Program-made: the position numbers and the translations under genes
Shown: positions 18,467-28,144 of the stretch, one piece after another
Numbering within the stretch: position 1 is the first letter of the stretch
Layout of the letters: every line of letters begins with the position of its first letter
Assembly (NCBI RefSeq): GCF_900188315.1
Contig: NZ_LT897781.1
Location: 620,001-684,000, forward strand
Reading direction: 5' to 3'
Source of the DNA: Marinobacter sp. es.042
Lineage (GTDB): Bacteria; Pseudomonadota; Gammaproteobacteria; Pseudomonadales; Oleiphilaceae
DNA length: 64,000 nucleotides
Notes under the pieces: model-generated
What the model saw: only the letters and a program-made list of their open reading frames with translations
Told to the model about the DNA's origin: nothing
The model's database searches: none

Positions 18467-18543
18467 GGTGGATTCGATTCCCCATATGGCGGCGGAGGTA
18501 CTTCTCGGCTCCTCCACCATGGGGGATACTGCTTAAATCCACC
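18467..18543 (-). ncRNA. Candidate structured small RNA element
   Basis: The 77 bases fold into one long imperfect hairpin: outer stem GGTGGATT/AATCCACC (8 pairs), middle stem CCCCAT/ATGGGG (6 pairs), inner stem GGCGGAGG/CCTCCACC (one mismatch) and a 12-base loop. A minus-strand intrinsic terminator follows 50 bases later. Strand is inferred from that terminator. It matches no RNA family I can name, and no strong promoter is visible. A 38-codon ATG frame runs through it on the minus strand and ends inside the terminator (start MVEEPRSTSAAIW), so a short peptide cannot be excluded. This is the main content of the 364-base gap 18320-18683. Confidence 0.4.
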
Positions 18544-18615
18544 ATTGCAGAATAAATCGTCCGGCCTTTCCTGTCTGTTTGTGAAGTGTGTATCAGTGTT
18601 ACGGACTGTGAAGGT

Positions 18616-18676
18616 GGGGTCAGATGAAATTGGGGTCAGAAGAACTTTTCTTCTGACCCCAATTTCATCTGACCCC
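18616..18676. repeat. GGGGTCAG palindrome, complete nested form
   Basis: A perfect 61-base palindrome with 29-base arms and loop CTT. An inner GAAGAA-type copy (as at 3939 and 4450) sits exactly in the loop of an outer GATGAA-type copy (as at 2417 and 19744), joined by ATT/AAT. It is 7 bases from the end of the response regulator gene. Confidence 0.95.
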
Positions 18677-18683
18677 GAGTTCG

Positions 18684-19655
18684 TTACGCGGTCGCTCCGA
18701 TCTCCGGCGCAGTCTCGGTAAACCGACGGGTATCATAGGCATCCACCAGCCCCTGCACCGCTGCCCGTTCCATATCCTGGATCGAGGGTGTGCCGTTCTG
18801 GGCGTCAGCTTTGCACAGCACCATGCCGGCTTCCAAAGAAATATAGCCAGCCGTGGTTTTCAGGGCCTTGTGGTTGATGCCATCGAACACGCGCCTGAAC
18901 GCTGTGGTGGTGCAGTGATCGCTGTTCGGGAAGTAGGCAATGATGGCGAACTGGTTGTCGCCAACGCGGCACAGGGCATCAATGGGGCGAATCAGGGTGC
19001 TCAGTCGGCGGGCAATGCCGATAGCCAGTTCGCTCATCACCGTGGGCGGGTGTTTGCGCTTGAGTTCCTGCCAGTTGCGAATGCCACACAGTACGTAGGC
19101 AGAACAGCCGCCTCGGGATTCAGCGTGGCGCAGCATCTTGGTCAGCCGCTCGCGACCGTATTTGGTGTTGCAGAGACCGGTTTCCAGATCAATGATGTTG
19201 GTGGATTCCAGTTCCCGGTTGTTCTCGATCAGCAGGGAGTTGGCACGGAGCAGGGTGTTCTGGCGGTCGGCCATTCGGTCTGCGGCAAATATGCGGGGGA
19301 TCAGTTGCTTGGTCATGTCGGACTTGTAGATGAAGTCGTCCACGCCCCGGTCGAAGGCTTCTGAAAGAGCCTCGACGCTTTCCCGTGCCGTGAGCAGGAT
19401 CACGTAAGTGTAGTGATTGTTTTGCTCGTCCTGTTGTCGCACCTGGTCCGTCAGCTCAAGGCCATCCATCTCGGGCATCAGCCAGTCGGCAATAAGAACG
19501 CTTACCGGGCGCTGTTCGATTAACTGAAGGGCTTCCGGTGCGTTATTCACGATGCGTACGTCGCGATATCCGGCATTTCGCAGCGTGCGGCCAACCACCA
19601 TACTGCTGAATTTCGCGTCGTCTACTACCAGGATGGGAAGGTCCAGATTTGGCAT
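18684..19655 (-). CDS. Response regulator with degenerate GGDEF domain
   Basis: A 323-aa protein. Residues 1-125 are a receiver domain with acidic VDD (11-13), phosphoacceptor D57 and conserved Lys at 111 (IYKSDM). Residues about 150-300 have a GGDEF-type fold (IDLETGLCNTKYGRERLTKML at its start), but the active-site motif reads VGDNQF at 231-236, where the family has GGDEF. Both catalytic glycine and glutamate are changed, so it is probably not a working diguanylate cyclase and may act as a binding or signalling scaffold. It is a single gene, divergent from yajQ, which encodes a proposed c-di-GMP binder; a palindromic repeat lies between them. Confidence 0.85.
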   Translation of the reverse strand: MPNLDLPILVVDDAKFSSMVVGRTLRNAGYRDVRIVNNAPEALQLIEQRPVSVLIADWLMPEMDGLELTDQVRQQDEQNNHYTYVILLTARESVEALSEAFDRGVDDFIYKSDMTKQLIPRIFAADRMADRQNTLLRANSLLIENNRELESTNIIDLETGLCNTKYGRERLTKMLRHAESRGGCSAYVLCGIRNWQELKRKHPPTVMSELAIGIARRLSTLIRPIDALCRVGDNQFAIIAYFPNSDHCTTTAFRRVFDGINHKALKTTAGYISLEAGMVLCKADAQNGTPSIQDMERAAVQGLVDAYDTRRFTETAPEIGATA

Positions 19656-19743
19656 TGTTATCTACTTTTAGCAGTCCGTTGTCAGGTGCGGTGTATGCTG
19701 CAGGTTGGTATGATTCCCTGCAAATCAATCGGGCGCCGAAGGT

Positions 19744-19773
19744 GGGGTCAGATGAACGCTTTCATCTGACCCC
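19744..19773. repeat. GGGGTCAG palindrome (GATGAA variant)
   Basis: A perfect 13-base inverted repeat GGGGTCAGATGAA / complement with loop CGCT, the same loop as the copy at 15943. It lies between divergent genes, so it does not act as a simple terminator here. Confidence 0.9.
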
Positions 19774-19825
19774 GTTTTCAGCAATTTGTCAGTATACCCG
19801 CTTAGCTTAACGGAGAATAACGACC

Positions 19826-20308
19826 ATGCCTTCTTTTGACATTGTTTCAGAAATCGATATGCACGAAGTCACCAATGCGGTCGACCAGGCCAAGCGGGAG
19901 CTGGGTAATCGCTGGGACTTCAAGAACGTGGAAGCCGACATTGAGCTGGACGACAAGGGCATTACCATCAGTGCCGAGCAGGAGTTCCAGCTGGAGCAGC
20001 TGCTGGACATGCTGCGTATGGCCTTTGCCAAGCGTAATATTGATGCGCGAGCGCTGGCCGAGGATGGCGACAGCAAGTCCGGCAAGCTGGTTAAACAGCA
20101 CCTGCTGCTGAAGCAAGGCATTGAAACCGATATGGCCAAGAAGATCGTGAAGATGATCAAGGACCAGAAGATGAAGGTCCAGGCCAGTATTCAGGGTGAT
20201 AAGGTGCGAGCGACCGGCAAGAAGCGGGATGATCTTCAGGAAGCCATTGCCATGCTCAGGGAAGCTGAGCTGGATATCCCGCTGCAGTTCAATAATTTCC
20301 GCGACTGA
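19826..20308 (+). CDS. yajQ: YajQ family nucleotide-binding protein
   Basis: A 160-aa protein, full length for the family. The start [25 protein letters not shown] and end PLQFNNFRD are diagnostic; GNRWDFK near residue 28 and [23 protein letters not shown] are conserved. YajQ is an RNA/nucleotide-binding protein with two RNP-like folds; homologs in Xanthomonas and Pseudomonas are reported to bind c-di-GMP and affect transcription. Its stop is 15 bases from the apparent start of the AmpG-like gene, so the two, plus the alkyltransferase-like gene, probably form an operon. Confidence 0.95.
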   Translation: MPSFDIVSEIDMHEVTNAVDQAKRELGNRWDFKNVEADIELDDKGITISAEQEFQLEQLLDMLRMAFAKRNIDARALAEDGDSKSGKLVKQHLLLKQGIETDMAKKIVKMIKDQKMKVQASIQGDKVRATGKKRDDLQEAIAMLREAELDIPLQFNNFRD

Positions 20309-20323
20309 TCCGGAGGCTTCACC

Positions 20324-21724
20324 ATCTTAACCGGCACCCGCCTGACCCTGATCCGGGACACGCTCCATACCTATACCCGTTGGCAGGTAATTGCCCTGCT
20401 ATTCCTGGGCTTTTCGGCGGGGCTGCCGTTCCTGCTGGTGTTTTCCACGCTGAATGCCCGTCTCGCGGATGTCGGGGTGGAAACCGCCACCATCGGGTTC
20501 TTCAGCTGGCTTGGCATTACCTATTCCATCAAGGTGTTCTGGGCACCGGTGGTGGACCGCCTGAAACTGCCGCTGCTCGACCGGCTGCTGGGCAAGCGGC
20601 GAAGCTGGATTATCTTTGCGCAGGCAGGTATCGCCACGGGGCTGTACCTGATGGCTCACGTGGATGCCACGGCAGCGCCGGAAATGATGGCTCTTTGTGG
20701 CTTGCTGGTGGCCTTTTCTTCCGCTACTCAGGACGTGGCGATTGATGCCTACCGCATCGAGATTGCCGAGGAACGCCTCCAGGCCGCCCTGGCTGCTACG
20801 TACATCTTTGGCTACCGTCTGGCGCTTCTGGTGGCCGGCGCCGGTGCTCTTTACCTGGCGGAATTCTGGTCCTGGCAGGTGTCCTATGAGGTCATGGCGG
20901 CCCTGGTGGGCGTCGGCGCGGTGACGGTTTTGATTGTTCGCGAACCGACCGTGAACCACTTTGCCGCCGCCCAGGACATTGCTCATAAGATCAAGCAGGA
21001 GGCCGCCAAGCGTACCCATCTGAATCCCCGGCTGGCGAGACTGGTTGGCTGGTTTTACGCCGCCGTCGCCGGCCCATTCCTGGATTTCTTCCGCCGGTAC
21101 AGGGAGCTGGCTCTGGTTATTCTGCTCATGGTGGCCGTTTACCGGATCTCGGACATCGCCATGGGTGTGATGGCTAATCCCTTCTACCTGGATTTCATGG
21201 GCTTCAGCAAAACCCAGGTAGCGGATGTGACGAAGATCTTCGGCTTCTTCATGACCATTGCCGGTTCGCTCATAGGTGGGGTTATGGTGGTTCGCTACGG
21301 CGTTCGTCGCATTCTTCTTCTGGGGGCAATAATGACCGCCGCCACCAACCTCCTGTTTGTGGTGCTGGCCCAGTACCCTCCCAACATTGTCACTCTGGCT
21401 GCCGTCGTCAGCGCTGATAATCTGAGTGGCGGCATCGCCAACGTTGCCCTGATTGCCTGGCTTTCCAGCATGACCAGTGCCTCGTTCACGGCAACGCAGT
21501 ACGCCCTGTTCAGTTCCCTGATGACTCTGCCTGGCAAGTTTCTCGGTGGGTTCTCCGGCATTGTCGTGGCGGGCTTTGGTTACGCCGAATTCTTCCTGGT
21601 GGCCGGCATAATGGGCGTGCCTGCGATTCTGTTGGCCGTTTTCATGATCCGGAATGGCCATCGACTGGATGCGTTGGCGCCGCGCAATGAATCGAAGCCT
21701 GATGCCGAAGCAGAGAGCCCTTGA
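20324..21724 (+). CDS. AmpG-like MFS transporter with apparent AUC start
   Basis: A 466-residue frame of the major facilitator superfamily, AmpG type (muropeptide permease family). The first helix is RWQVIALLFLGFSAGLPFLL, followed by the family segment FSWLGITYSIKVFWAPVVDR and later ATQDVAIDAYRIE. There is no ATG, GTG or TTG upstream of this helix; the frame is closed by the yajQ stop at 20306. The first available GTG, at 20438, would delete the first membrane helix. A strong GGAGG at 20312-20316 sits seven bases before ATC at 20324, so translation very likely begins at this rare AUC codon, unless a base error hides a normal start. The stop overlaps the next gene as TGATG. Confidence 0.8.
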   Translation: MLTGTRLTLIRDTLHTYTRWQVIALLFLGFSAGLPFLLVFSTLNARLADVGVETATIGFFSWLGITYSIKVFWAPVVDRLKLPLLDRLLGKRRSWIIFAQAGIATGLYLMAHVDATAAPEMMALCGLLVAFSSATQDVAIDAYRIEIAEERLQAALAATYIFGYRLALLVAGAGALYLAEFWSWQVSYEVMAALVGVGAVTVLIVREPTVNHFAAAQDIAHKIKQEAAKRTHLNPRLARLVGWFYAAVAGPFLDFFRRYRELALVILLMVAVYRISDIAMGVMANPFYLDFMGFSKTQVADVTKIFGFFMTIAGSLIGGVMVVRYGVRRILLLGAIMTAATNLLFVVLAQYPPNIVTLAAVVSADNLSGGIANVALIAWLSSMTSASFTATQYALFSSLMTLPGKFLGGFSGIVVAGFGYAEFFLVAGIMGVPAILLAVFMIRNGHRLDALAPRNESKPDAEAESP

Positions 21725-22032
21725 TGTCCGAACTGACCAAAGACCAGAAAATCTGGCAAGTCGTACTGGCCGTGCCGGAGGGAAAGGTAGTCAGTTACGG
21801 CCAGGTTGCAGAGATGGCAGGGTTGGGCCGGCAGGCGAGGTACATCGGGAAGGCCTTGGGCAAGTTGCCGGACGGGCATGCCGTGCCCTGGTATCGGGTG
21901 ATCCGCAGTAACGGCCAGATTGCCTTTCCCGTGGGGTCTGAGAAATATCAGGAGCAGGTAAGCCGGCTTGAAGCTGAAGGTGTCGAAGTCAGCGACGGGC
22001 GCGTTTCGATGTCGCGGTTTCGTTGGCAATGA
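21724..22032 (+). CDS. Alkyltransferase-like protein (ATL)
   Basis: A 102-aa protein related to the DNA-binding domain of O6-alkylguanine-DNA methyltransferase. The motif that carries the acceptor cysteine (PCHRV) reads PWYRV at residues 55-59, so Trp56 replaces it. This is the hallmark of ATL proteins, which bind alkylated guanine and hand it to nucleotide excision repair instead of reversing it. The helix-turn-helix (SYGQVAEMAGLGRQARYIGKAL) with Arg finger is present. The ATG overlaps the transporter stop (TGATG). Its last 44 bases overlap the convergent hipA gene. Confidence 0.92.
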   Translation: MSELTKDQKIWQVVLAVPEGKVVSYGQVAEMAGLGRQARYIGKALGKLPDGHAVPWYRVIRSNGQIAFPVGSEKYQEQVSRLEAEGVEVSDGRVSMSRFRWQ

Positions 22033-23173
22033 GCGTATGGAGGTGCGCCAACAGCTCCGCTTTCTCTCCGGCAGGTTCCCGTGAAAGCCGTTCCGCAACA
22101 TAGAGCTGAACCTTTTCAATGGCTCCCAGGCATTCCTCGTACAACTCTCTGGCTTTGGCCGCACTCAAGTCACAGACCTGAATCCCAAACCGTTCCATAT
22201 GTTTTCTGGGCCACCATTTCTTGCTGCCCATGAGGGTGAGAGCCGAGATATCCTTCTTGATGTAGGCGGTTGTGCATACGACATCGTAAGCTGGCGCCAG
22301 TCTGATGGAATCGATGTTCTCGTAGACTAGGCCAAAGTTCTTCAGGTGGGCGTCGCCATTTTGCAGGATATTATTCAGGACCATCATTTTAAAAAACTGC
22401 TCAAGGGAGGCTTTCTTGTTCTCTGCGCTAACAAAGGTTTTGATGGTTTTGGCAATTTGCTCGTAGCTGCCGGTGTACTTTTCTTCCCGCTGTTTTGCCT
22501 GAAGTACACACATGTCTTCAAAGCCCCGTGCCTCGCCGCTGTCATTCAAATCGAACCGCTTCATTGTGAACAGGGATTCGTCATCCGATAGATAGAATTC
22601 GGGAACGGGAATTCCGGCGTGCTGGCAGGCGAGCATGCAGCAGTATTCGTTGAGAGCCAGTTCGGGATAATCAGGGCCCCAGGCTTTGACAATGTAGTCT
22701 TCAAGTTGGAGCGTTGCCTTGTTTTCAAGCGTCGCCAGGACTTTGGGCTGTACGCCACTTAAAGCAGAGCGAAGCGCAAACCGTGACACCAGTTCCTCGA
22801 ACAGGGCGGGGTTATCAGAGTGTAGAAGTTTGTCGAGACTTAAGGAGTTCTCTCCGGAGTGGTCATCAGGGTTGAACTCGACCCGGCCACGTATGTTGGG
22901 CGCCAGCAGTCGAAGAAGCCCAAAGTCGTCGGTATCCGTAAGTTTGGCAAACTGCTTTTTGATTACCGAGAGCAGGTAGCCCTCCGGCAGATGCATCTCG
23001 AAAACCGGGTGTAGCTGAGGGTGGCTATAATCTTTTTTGCGGACCGGCATGGTCAGCGAAACGAAGGCGTTGGGATTGGCTTTCTCGGAATAGCTGAAGA
23101 CGTATTCGCCCGATTCGCGGAACAGTTTCCCGGCAGGCCTGTGATTCACATAAACGTCCAGTTCATCGCTCAT
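21989..23173 (-). CDS. hipA: HipA-like serine/threonine kinase toxin
   Basis: A 394-aa kinase. The ATG at 23173 is chosen because GGAGGAG lies seven bases upstream; a GTG one codon earlier is less well spaced. The N-terminal domain (VYVNHRPAGKLFRESGEYVFSY) and the kinase core are typical: LEDYIVKAW carries the ATP-binding Lys, ILQNGDAHLKNFGLV the catalytic loop, and APAYDVVCT the metal-binding Asp. In E. coli HipA phosphorylates glutamyl-tRNA synthetase, causing persistence; targets differ between homologs. It overlaps hipB by 11 bases, so the operon is hipB-hipA. All active-site residues are intact, implying a working kinase. Confidence 0.92.
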   Translation of the reverse strand: MSDELDVYVNHRPAGKLFRESGEYVFSYSEKANPNAFVSLTMPVRKKDYSHPQLHPVFEMHLPEGYLLSVIKKQFAKLTDTDDFGLLRLLAPNIRGRVEFNPDDHSGENSLSLDKLLHSDNPALFEELVSRFALRSALSGVQPKVLATLENKATLQLEDYIVKAWGPDYPELALNEYCCMLACQHAGIPVPEFYLSDDESLFTMKRFDLNDSGEARGFEDMCVLQAKQREEKYTGSYEQIAKTIKTFVSAENKKASLEQFFKMMVLNNILQNGDAHLKNFGLVYENIDSIRLAPAYDVVCTTAYIKKDISALTLMGSKKWWPRKHMERFGIQVCDLSAAKARELYEECLGAIEKVQLYVAERLSREPAGEKAELLAHLHTLIANETATSKRARR

Positions 23174-23405
23174 CACGCAGCTCCTCCAGGGTCGGGAACG
23201 GAGATTTGTCCCGGATGGCCAGCTCCTTGCCCAGGTAGTCGAGAATTTTCATAACCTTGCGGATGCCGATGTCGCCAGAACGGCCGTTTTCCAAGGCATT
23301 GATGGTTGCGCGGGAGATGCCAAGGTGGTCTGCCATTTTTTGCTGGGAGACGCCTTGTTGTTGGCGGAAAGCAGAGATTTCGTGTCCGAGGGTCTGAAAA
23401 TCCAT
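23163..23405 (-). CDS. hipB: HipB-like XRE antitoxin
   Basis: An 80-aa helix-turn-helix protein (FRQQQGVSQQKMADHLGISRATINALENGRSGDIGIRKVMKILDYLGKELAI), the usual antitoxin and autorepressor for HipA. It ends with a short acidic tail (PTLEELRDER). It is the first gene of the operon, with a palindromic operator overlapping the -10 region just upstream. Confidence 0.92.
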   Translation of the reverse strand: MDFQTLGHEISAFRQQQGVSQQKMADHLGISRATINALENGRSGDIGIRKVMKILDYLGKELAIRDKSPFPTLEELRDER

Positions 23406-23425
23406 TGCCGGCCCATTTTGGCGAA

Positions 23426-23464
23426 AATAATTTACATTATTGTCTTAATCTTTCGATGTGTAAA
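23426..23464 (-). promoter_or_regulatory. hipBA promoter with overlapping palindromic operator
   Basis: The minus strand has TTTACA, 17 bases, AATAAT as -35/-10. A perfect palindrome AATAATGTAAATTATT (23426-23441) covers the -10 and the likely start site, 21 bases before the hipB ATG. This is the expected arrangement for HipB autorepression. No second operator copy is visible. Confidence 0.65.
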
Positions 23465-23527
23465 GTATTTTGGCTATCTGCCGGCTCATCCCTGAGCTGG
23501 CTTCATTTCTAGGATGGATTTAAGGGA

Positions 23528-24289
23528 TCAGAGCCTCAGAGCCCCATCCACTTCAAGCATCCGCCCGGACATATAGTCGTTCTCGAAAATAAACGCAGCT
23601 GCCGAAGCAATCTCTTCTGGCTTGCCCATGCGCTTCAGCGGGATGCCGGCGGTCATTTTTTCCAGGGCTTCCGGCTTCATGGAGGCGGTCATTTCGGTTT
23701 CGATGAAGCCCGGGGCGATGCCGGCGCAGCGGATGCCGTAGCGGGCGAGTTCTTTAGCCCACACGGGAACCAGGGCGGAAACACCGGCTTTGGCGGCGGA
23801 GTAGTTGCTCTGGCCCATGTTGCCGGCACGGGAGATGGAGGCGATGTTGATGATCGCCCCCTGGTCACCGTTCTTGATCATTTGGGTCGCTGCTTCGCGG
23901 CCGCAGAGGAAGACGCCGGTTAGGTTGACGTCGATAACCGCTTGCCACTGTGACAGCTCCATGCGGCGTTCAACTTCGCCATCCTTCACTTTGACCATAA
24001 GCCCGTCCCGAAGGATACCGGCGTTGTTGACCAGGCCATTAAGGTGCCCGAAGTCGTTAATGATGGCTTCGAAGGTTTTCTCAACGTCTTCTTCTTTGGC
24101 GACGTTGCAGACGTAGGCTCTGGCCTCGGAGCCCGCGGCCACGCATCCGGTGACGGCTTCGTCCAGCTTCTCTGGCATCAGGTCGATGAGCGCGATTTTG
24201 GCGCCTTTCGCTGCAAGGTATTCACCCATGGCGCGGCCCAGGCCCTGGCCGCCGCCGGTAATTGCAATCACGGAATCTTGAAGTTTCAT
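23528..24289 (-). CDS. Short-chain dehydrogenase (3-oxoacyl-ACP reductase-like)
   Basis: A 253-aa classical SDR. The cofactor motif TGGGQGLG is at residues 11-18, NNAG near 87, catalytic Ser in IASISRAG and the YSAAK pair near residue 167. The C-terminal IAPGFIETEMT is typical of FabG/PhaB reductases. An insertion (KVKDGEVERRMELSQW) after the NAG motif distinguishes it from housekeeping FabG. It is most likely an acyl-CoA or acyl-ACP ketoreductase or a 3-hydroxyacyl-CoA dehydrogenase; substrate unknown. It is monocistronic, divergent from fxsA. Confidence 0.85.
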   Translation of the reverse strand: MKLQDSVIAITGGGQGLGRAMGEYLAAKGAKIALIDLMPEKLDEAVTGCVAAGSEARAYVCNVAKEEDVEKTFEAIINDFGHLNGLVNNAGILRDGLMVKVKDGEVERRMELSQWQAVIDVNLTGVFLCGREAATQMIKNGDQGAIINIASISRAGNMGQSNYSAAKAGVSALVPVWAKELARYGIRCAGIAPGFIETEMTASMKPEALEKMTAGIPLKRMGKPEEIASAAAFIFENDYMSGRMLEVDGALRL

Positions 24290-24456
24290 GTTTTGCCCTA
24301 ACTACTGTTATCAGGTGGTTTACGGTTGCCGTGCGTCCTTTCGCCCTTTGCCTTGCGGCGTGGGTGAGTCGAGCCATGTGTGGCTTCTTGTTAAAAACGG
24401 AAGGGCTGCGAGTATACCAGACCTTCTGAAATTCCTGCTCAGACCCTGAGGTCCTG

Positions 24457-25005
24457 ATGTCTGTGTTTCTGTTTTTATTCATTATCATGCCGATCGCCGA
24501 AATGGCGGTCCTGATCCAGGTGGGCGGCATGATCGGCGTGCTTAATACCATCGGGTTGGTGTTGCTGACCGCTGTTATCGGTGCCTGGCTCCTTCGGCAG
24601 CAGGGTCTGGCAACGCTGTTGCGGGCCAATCAGCGTCTGAACAGTGGTGAATTGCCTGCCAAAGAAGTGGCCGAGGGGCTGATCCTGGCCGTGGGCGGCG
24701 CCCTGTTGCTGACGCCGGGTTTTATTACCGATACCGTTGGATTCCTCTGCCTGATTCCGGGTACCCGCCACTGGCTCGCAGCGCAGGCTCTGAAGCGTAT
24801 GGTTGTGGCTGGTCAAAGCCGGAGTAGCGGTTTCTATTTTCGTGCCGGTGGTGGCTCGAATCCGTTTGGACAGGATCCGTTTGGTGGCCGGGAGAACCCG
24901 TTCGGCCAGCAACGCCCGTTTGACCGTGACAGCAATGGCGACATTATCGAAGGCGAGTATCAGGACGAGACCGAATCCGATCGGGACCGGATCGAAAAAA
25001 AGTGA
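24457..25005 (+). CDS. fxsA: FxsA family membrane protein
   Basis: A 182-aa inner-membrane protein. Three to four hydrophobic segments fill residues 1-110 (LFLFIIMPIAEMAVLIQVGG, NTIGLVLLTAVIGAWLL, LILAVGGALLLTPGFITDTVGFLCLIP), and LTPGFITD is the family signature. The C-terminal 70 residues are Gly/Asn/Asp-rich and charged. In E. coli FxsA blocks F exclusion of phage T7 when overproduced, and the gene lies just upstream of groESL, as it does here. Confidence 0.9.
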   Translation: MSVFLFLFIIMPIAEMAVLIQVGGMIGVLNTIGLVLLTAVIGAWLLRQQGLATLLRANQRLNSGELPAKEVAEGLILAVGGALLLTPGFITDTVGFLCLIPGTRHWLAAQALKRMVVAGQSRSSGFYFRAGGGSNPFGQDPFGGRENPFGQQRPFDRDSNGDIIEGEYQDETESDRDRIEKK

Positions 25006-25025
25006 AAAAATTTTCTCTCCGGGGT

Positions 25026-25054
25026 GTTGAAAACCCCTACCTGCTACCCCAAAT
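25026..25054 (+). promoter_or_regulatory. Sigma-32 heat-shock promoter of groESL
   Basis: GTTGAAA, 14 bases, CCCCAAAT: close to the RpoH consensus CTTGAAA-N13/14-CCCCATNT. It lies 146 bases upstream of groES. No CIRCE-type inverted repeat (TTAGCACTC) is visible in the leader. Confidence 0.8.
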
Positions 25055-25199
25055 AGAAACCACAAGTTCGCTGCGGGCTGATTTCCACTGAAAACAGTTG
25101 GTTATCCAGCCGGGCAATTTGTCGGATCAGGTTTAGCTGATCCGACTTACATCAACAATGTCATTGCCACATTAATCTGACTATTGGAGAAGCCGAGCA

Positions 25200-25487
25200 A
25201 TGAAAATTCGTCCGCTACACGATCGTGTTGTCGTGCGCCGTAAGGAAGAAGAAGAGAAAACTGCAGGTGGCATCGTGCTGCCGGGTAACGCCAAAGAGAA
25301 GCCGTCCCAGGGCGAAGTGATTGCCATTGGTAACGGTCGCATCCTTGATAACGGCGAAACCCGCTCACTGGCGGTCAAGGTGGGTGACACCGTGGTCTTC
25401 GGCCAGTACGCCGGTAACACCGTCAAGATCGATGGCGAAGAGCTCCTCATCATGAGCGAGAGCGACATCTACGGCGTGCTTGAGTGA
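25200..25487 (+). CDS. groES: Co-chaperonin GroES
   Basis: A 95-aa heptameric lid of the GroEL folding chamber. The start [28 protein letters not shown] contains the conserved core and mobile loop; the end [15 protein letters not shown] is also typical. GGAGAAGC precedes the ATG. It is the first gene of the heat-shock operon, 78 bases ahead of groEL. Confidence 0.98.
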   Translation: MKIRPLHDRVVVRRKEEEEKTAGGIVLPGNAKEKPSQGEVIAIGNGRILDNGETRSLAVKVGDTVVFGQYAGNTVKIDGEELLIMSESDIYGVLE

Positions 25488-25547
25488 TCGCTGAGGCGAA
25501 TCGCACGAACTCTCATTAATCCGATTGATTCAACGTTTTCGGTTTAA

Positions 25548-27218
<1,671 letters not shown>

Positions 27219-27241
27219 TGCCGGCCTGATCTCGGCCCCTG

Positions 27242-27279
27242 AAAAACCCCGCGTTGGTTCACGCCAACGCGGGGTTTTT
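27242..27279 (+). terminator. groESL terminator
   Basis: Long GC-rich stem (CCCCGCGTTGG / CCAACGCGGGG) flanked by AAAAA and TTTTT, 24 bases after groEL. It is bidirectional in form, but only the plus strand carries an upstream gene. Confidence 0.95.
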
Positions 27280-27351
27280 GTTTTTTTGTCATGAACTTGC
27301 CCCATGGCTTTGCTAGACTCGGCTTCCGGTCCATTATCTGTGCAACGCCGA

Positions 27352-28143
27352 ATGAGTGACGCTGAACCCAAATCCTTTCTCCGCCCCGGCAAGGTATTTT
27401 TGCTCCTGCTGCTGGGCGCTCTGGTTTATCTGCTGTCACTGGTCTTTCTGGTTCCTGCGGGATGGGTCTGGCAGCAAGCCTCTGCCCATGTATCTCTTCC
27501 GCCCCAGGTAAAGGTTCAGCAGGTTGCCGGCAGACTCTGGGATGGTGAGGCCGGGGTTGTGGTGGCCGGTTTCCCGGTGCGTGTCGACTGGGAGCTTCAT
27601 ATGCCGTCGGTCACCAGCCTGGAATGGCCAGCCCGAATTTCCCTGGAATCGTCGCAATCCTCACTCAATGGCGATGTTACGGTGGGTTGGCCGGCCAGTG
27701 CCCAGCTTGATGCCAGCGGACGGGTCACGGTGGCCGAGTTTGAAGAGCTGATCCGCCAGAGCGGCGGCGCCATGATTGAAGGCGAAGTCATGATTGACCG
27801 CTTGAATATGGCCTGGGCCGATAACCGGATTACGCGGGCGGAAGGCCTGGGGCGCTGGGATGGCGGCCTGGTGACCTGGCCAATGGGTGGCCAGCGTGGG
27901 CAGGCCGAGTTTCCGCCCATGCAGGCGACGATGGATACCTCCCAGGGCGGTGTGGCGCTGACAGTGTCCGAGCAGGGCGGCCAAGGGCCAGCAGCAGATG
28001 CCACCGTGTTCTGGAACGGAATGATGGAACTGCGTGTCTACAAGCGTATGGTGGATCTCGCCGGCCAGCCCTGGCCGGACTCTGCCAGCCCCGGTGATGT
28101 CGTATTCCGGGTACGCCAGCCTCTCGTACCGGGGGCAAGATAA
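27352..28143 (+). CDS. gspN: Type II secretion protein N
   Basis: A 263-aa inner-membrane protein from the ATG at 27352; an upstream in-frame ATG at 27304 would overlap probable promoter sequence. One N-terminal membrane helix (VFLLLLLGALVYLLSLVFLV) is followed by a periplasmic domain with the GspN signature QVAGRLWDGEAGVVVAGFPVRVDWEL and a final DLAGQPWPDS block. GspN is an accessory protein found in some type II systems. It is followed directly by gspC and gspD, which fits the role. Confidence 0.88.
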   Translation: MSDAEPKSFLRPGKVFLLLLLGALVYLLSLVFLVPAGWVWQQASAHVSLPPQVKVQQVAGRLWDGEAGVVVAGFPVRVDWELHMPSVTSLEWPARISLESSQSSLNGDVTVGWPASAQLDASGRVTVAEFEELIRQSGGAMIEGEVMIDRLNMAWADNRITRAEGLGRWDGGLVTWPMGGQRGQAEFPPMQATMDTSQGGVALTVSEQGGQGPAADATVFWNGMMELRVYKRMVDLAGQPWPDSASPGDVVFRVRQPLVPGAR

Positions 28144-28144
28144 T

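Noticed and set aside
18467..18543. tmRNA or tRNA-like end (GATTCGATTCC, CTCCACCA)
   Set aside because: The T-arm-like sequence lacks a pairing stem and the other tRNA parts; the region folds better as one long hairpin.
20399..21661. 420-codon minus-strand frame across the AmpG-like gene
   Set aside because: Antisense shadow, rich in His/Gly/Gln from reversed membrane-protein codons.
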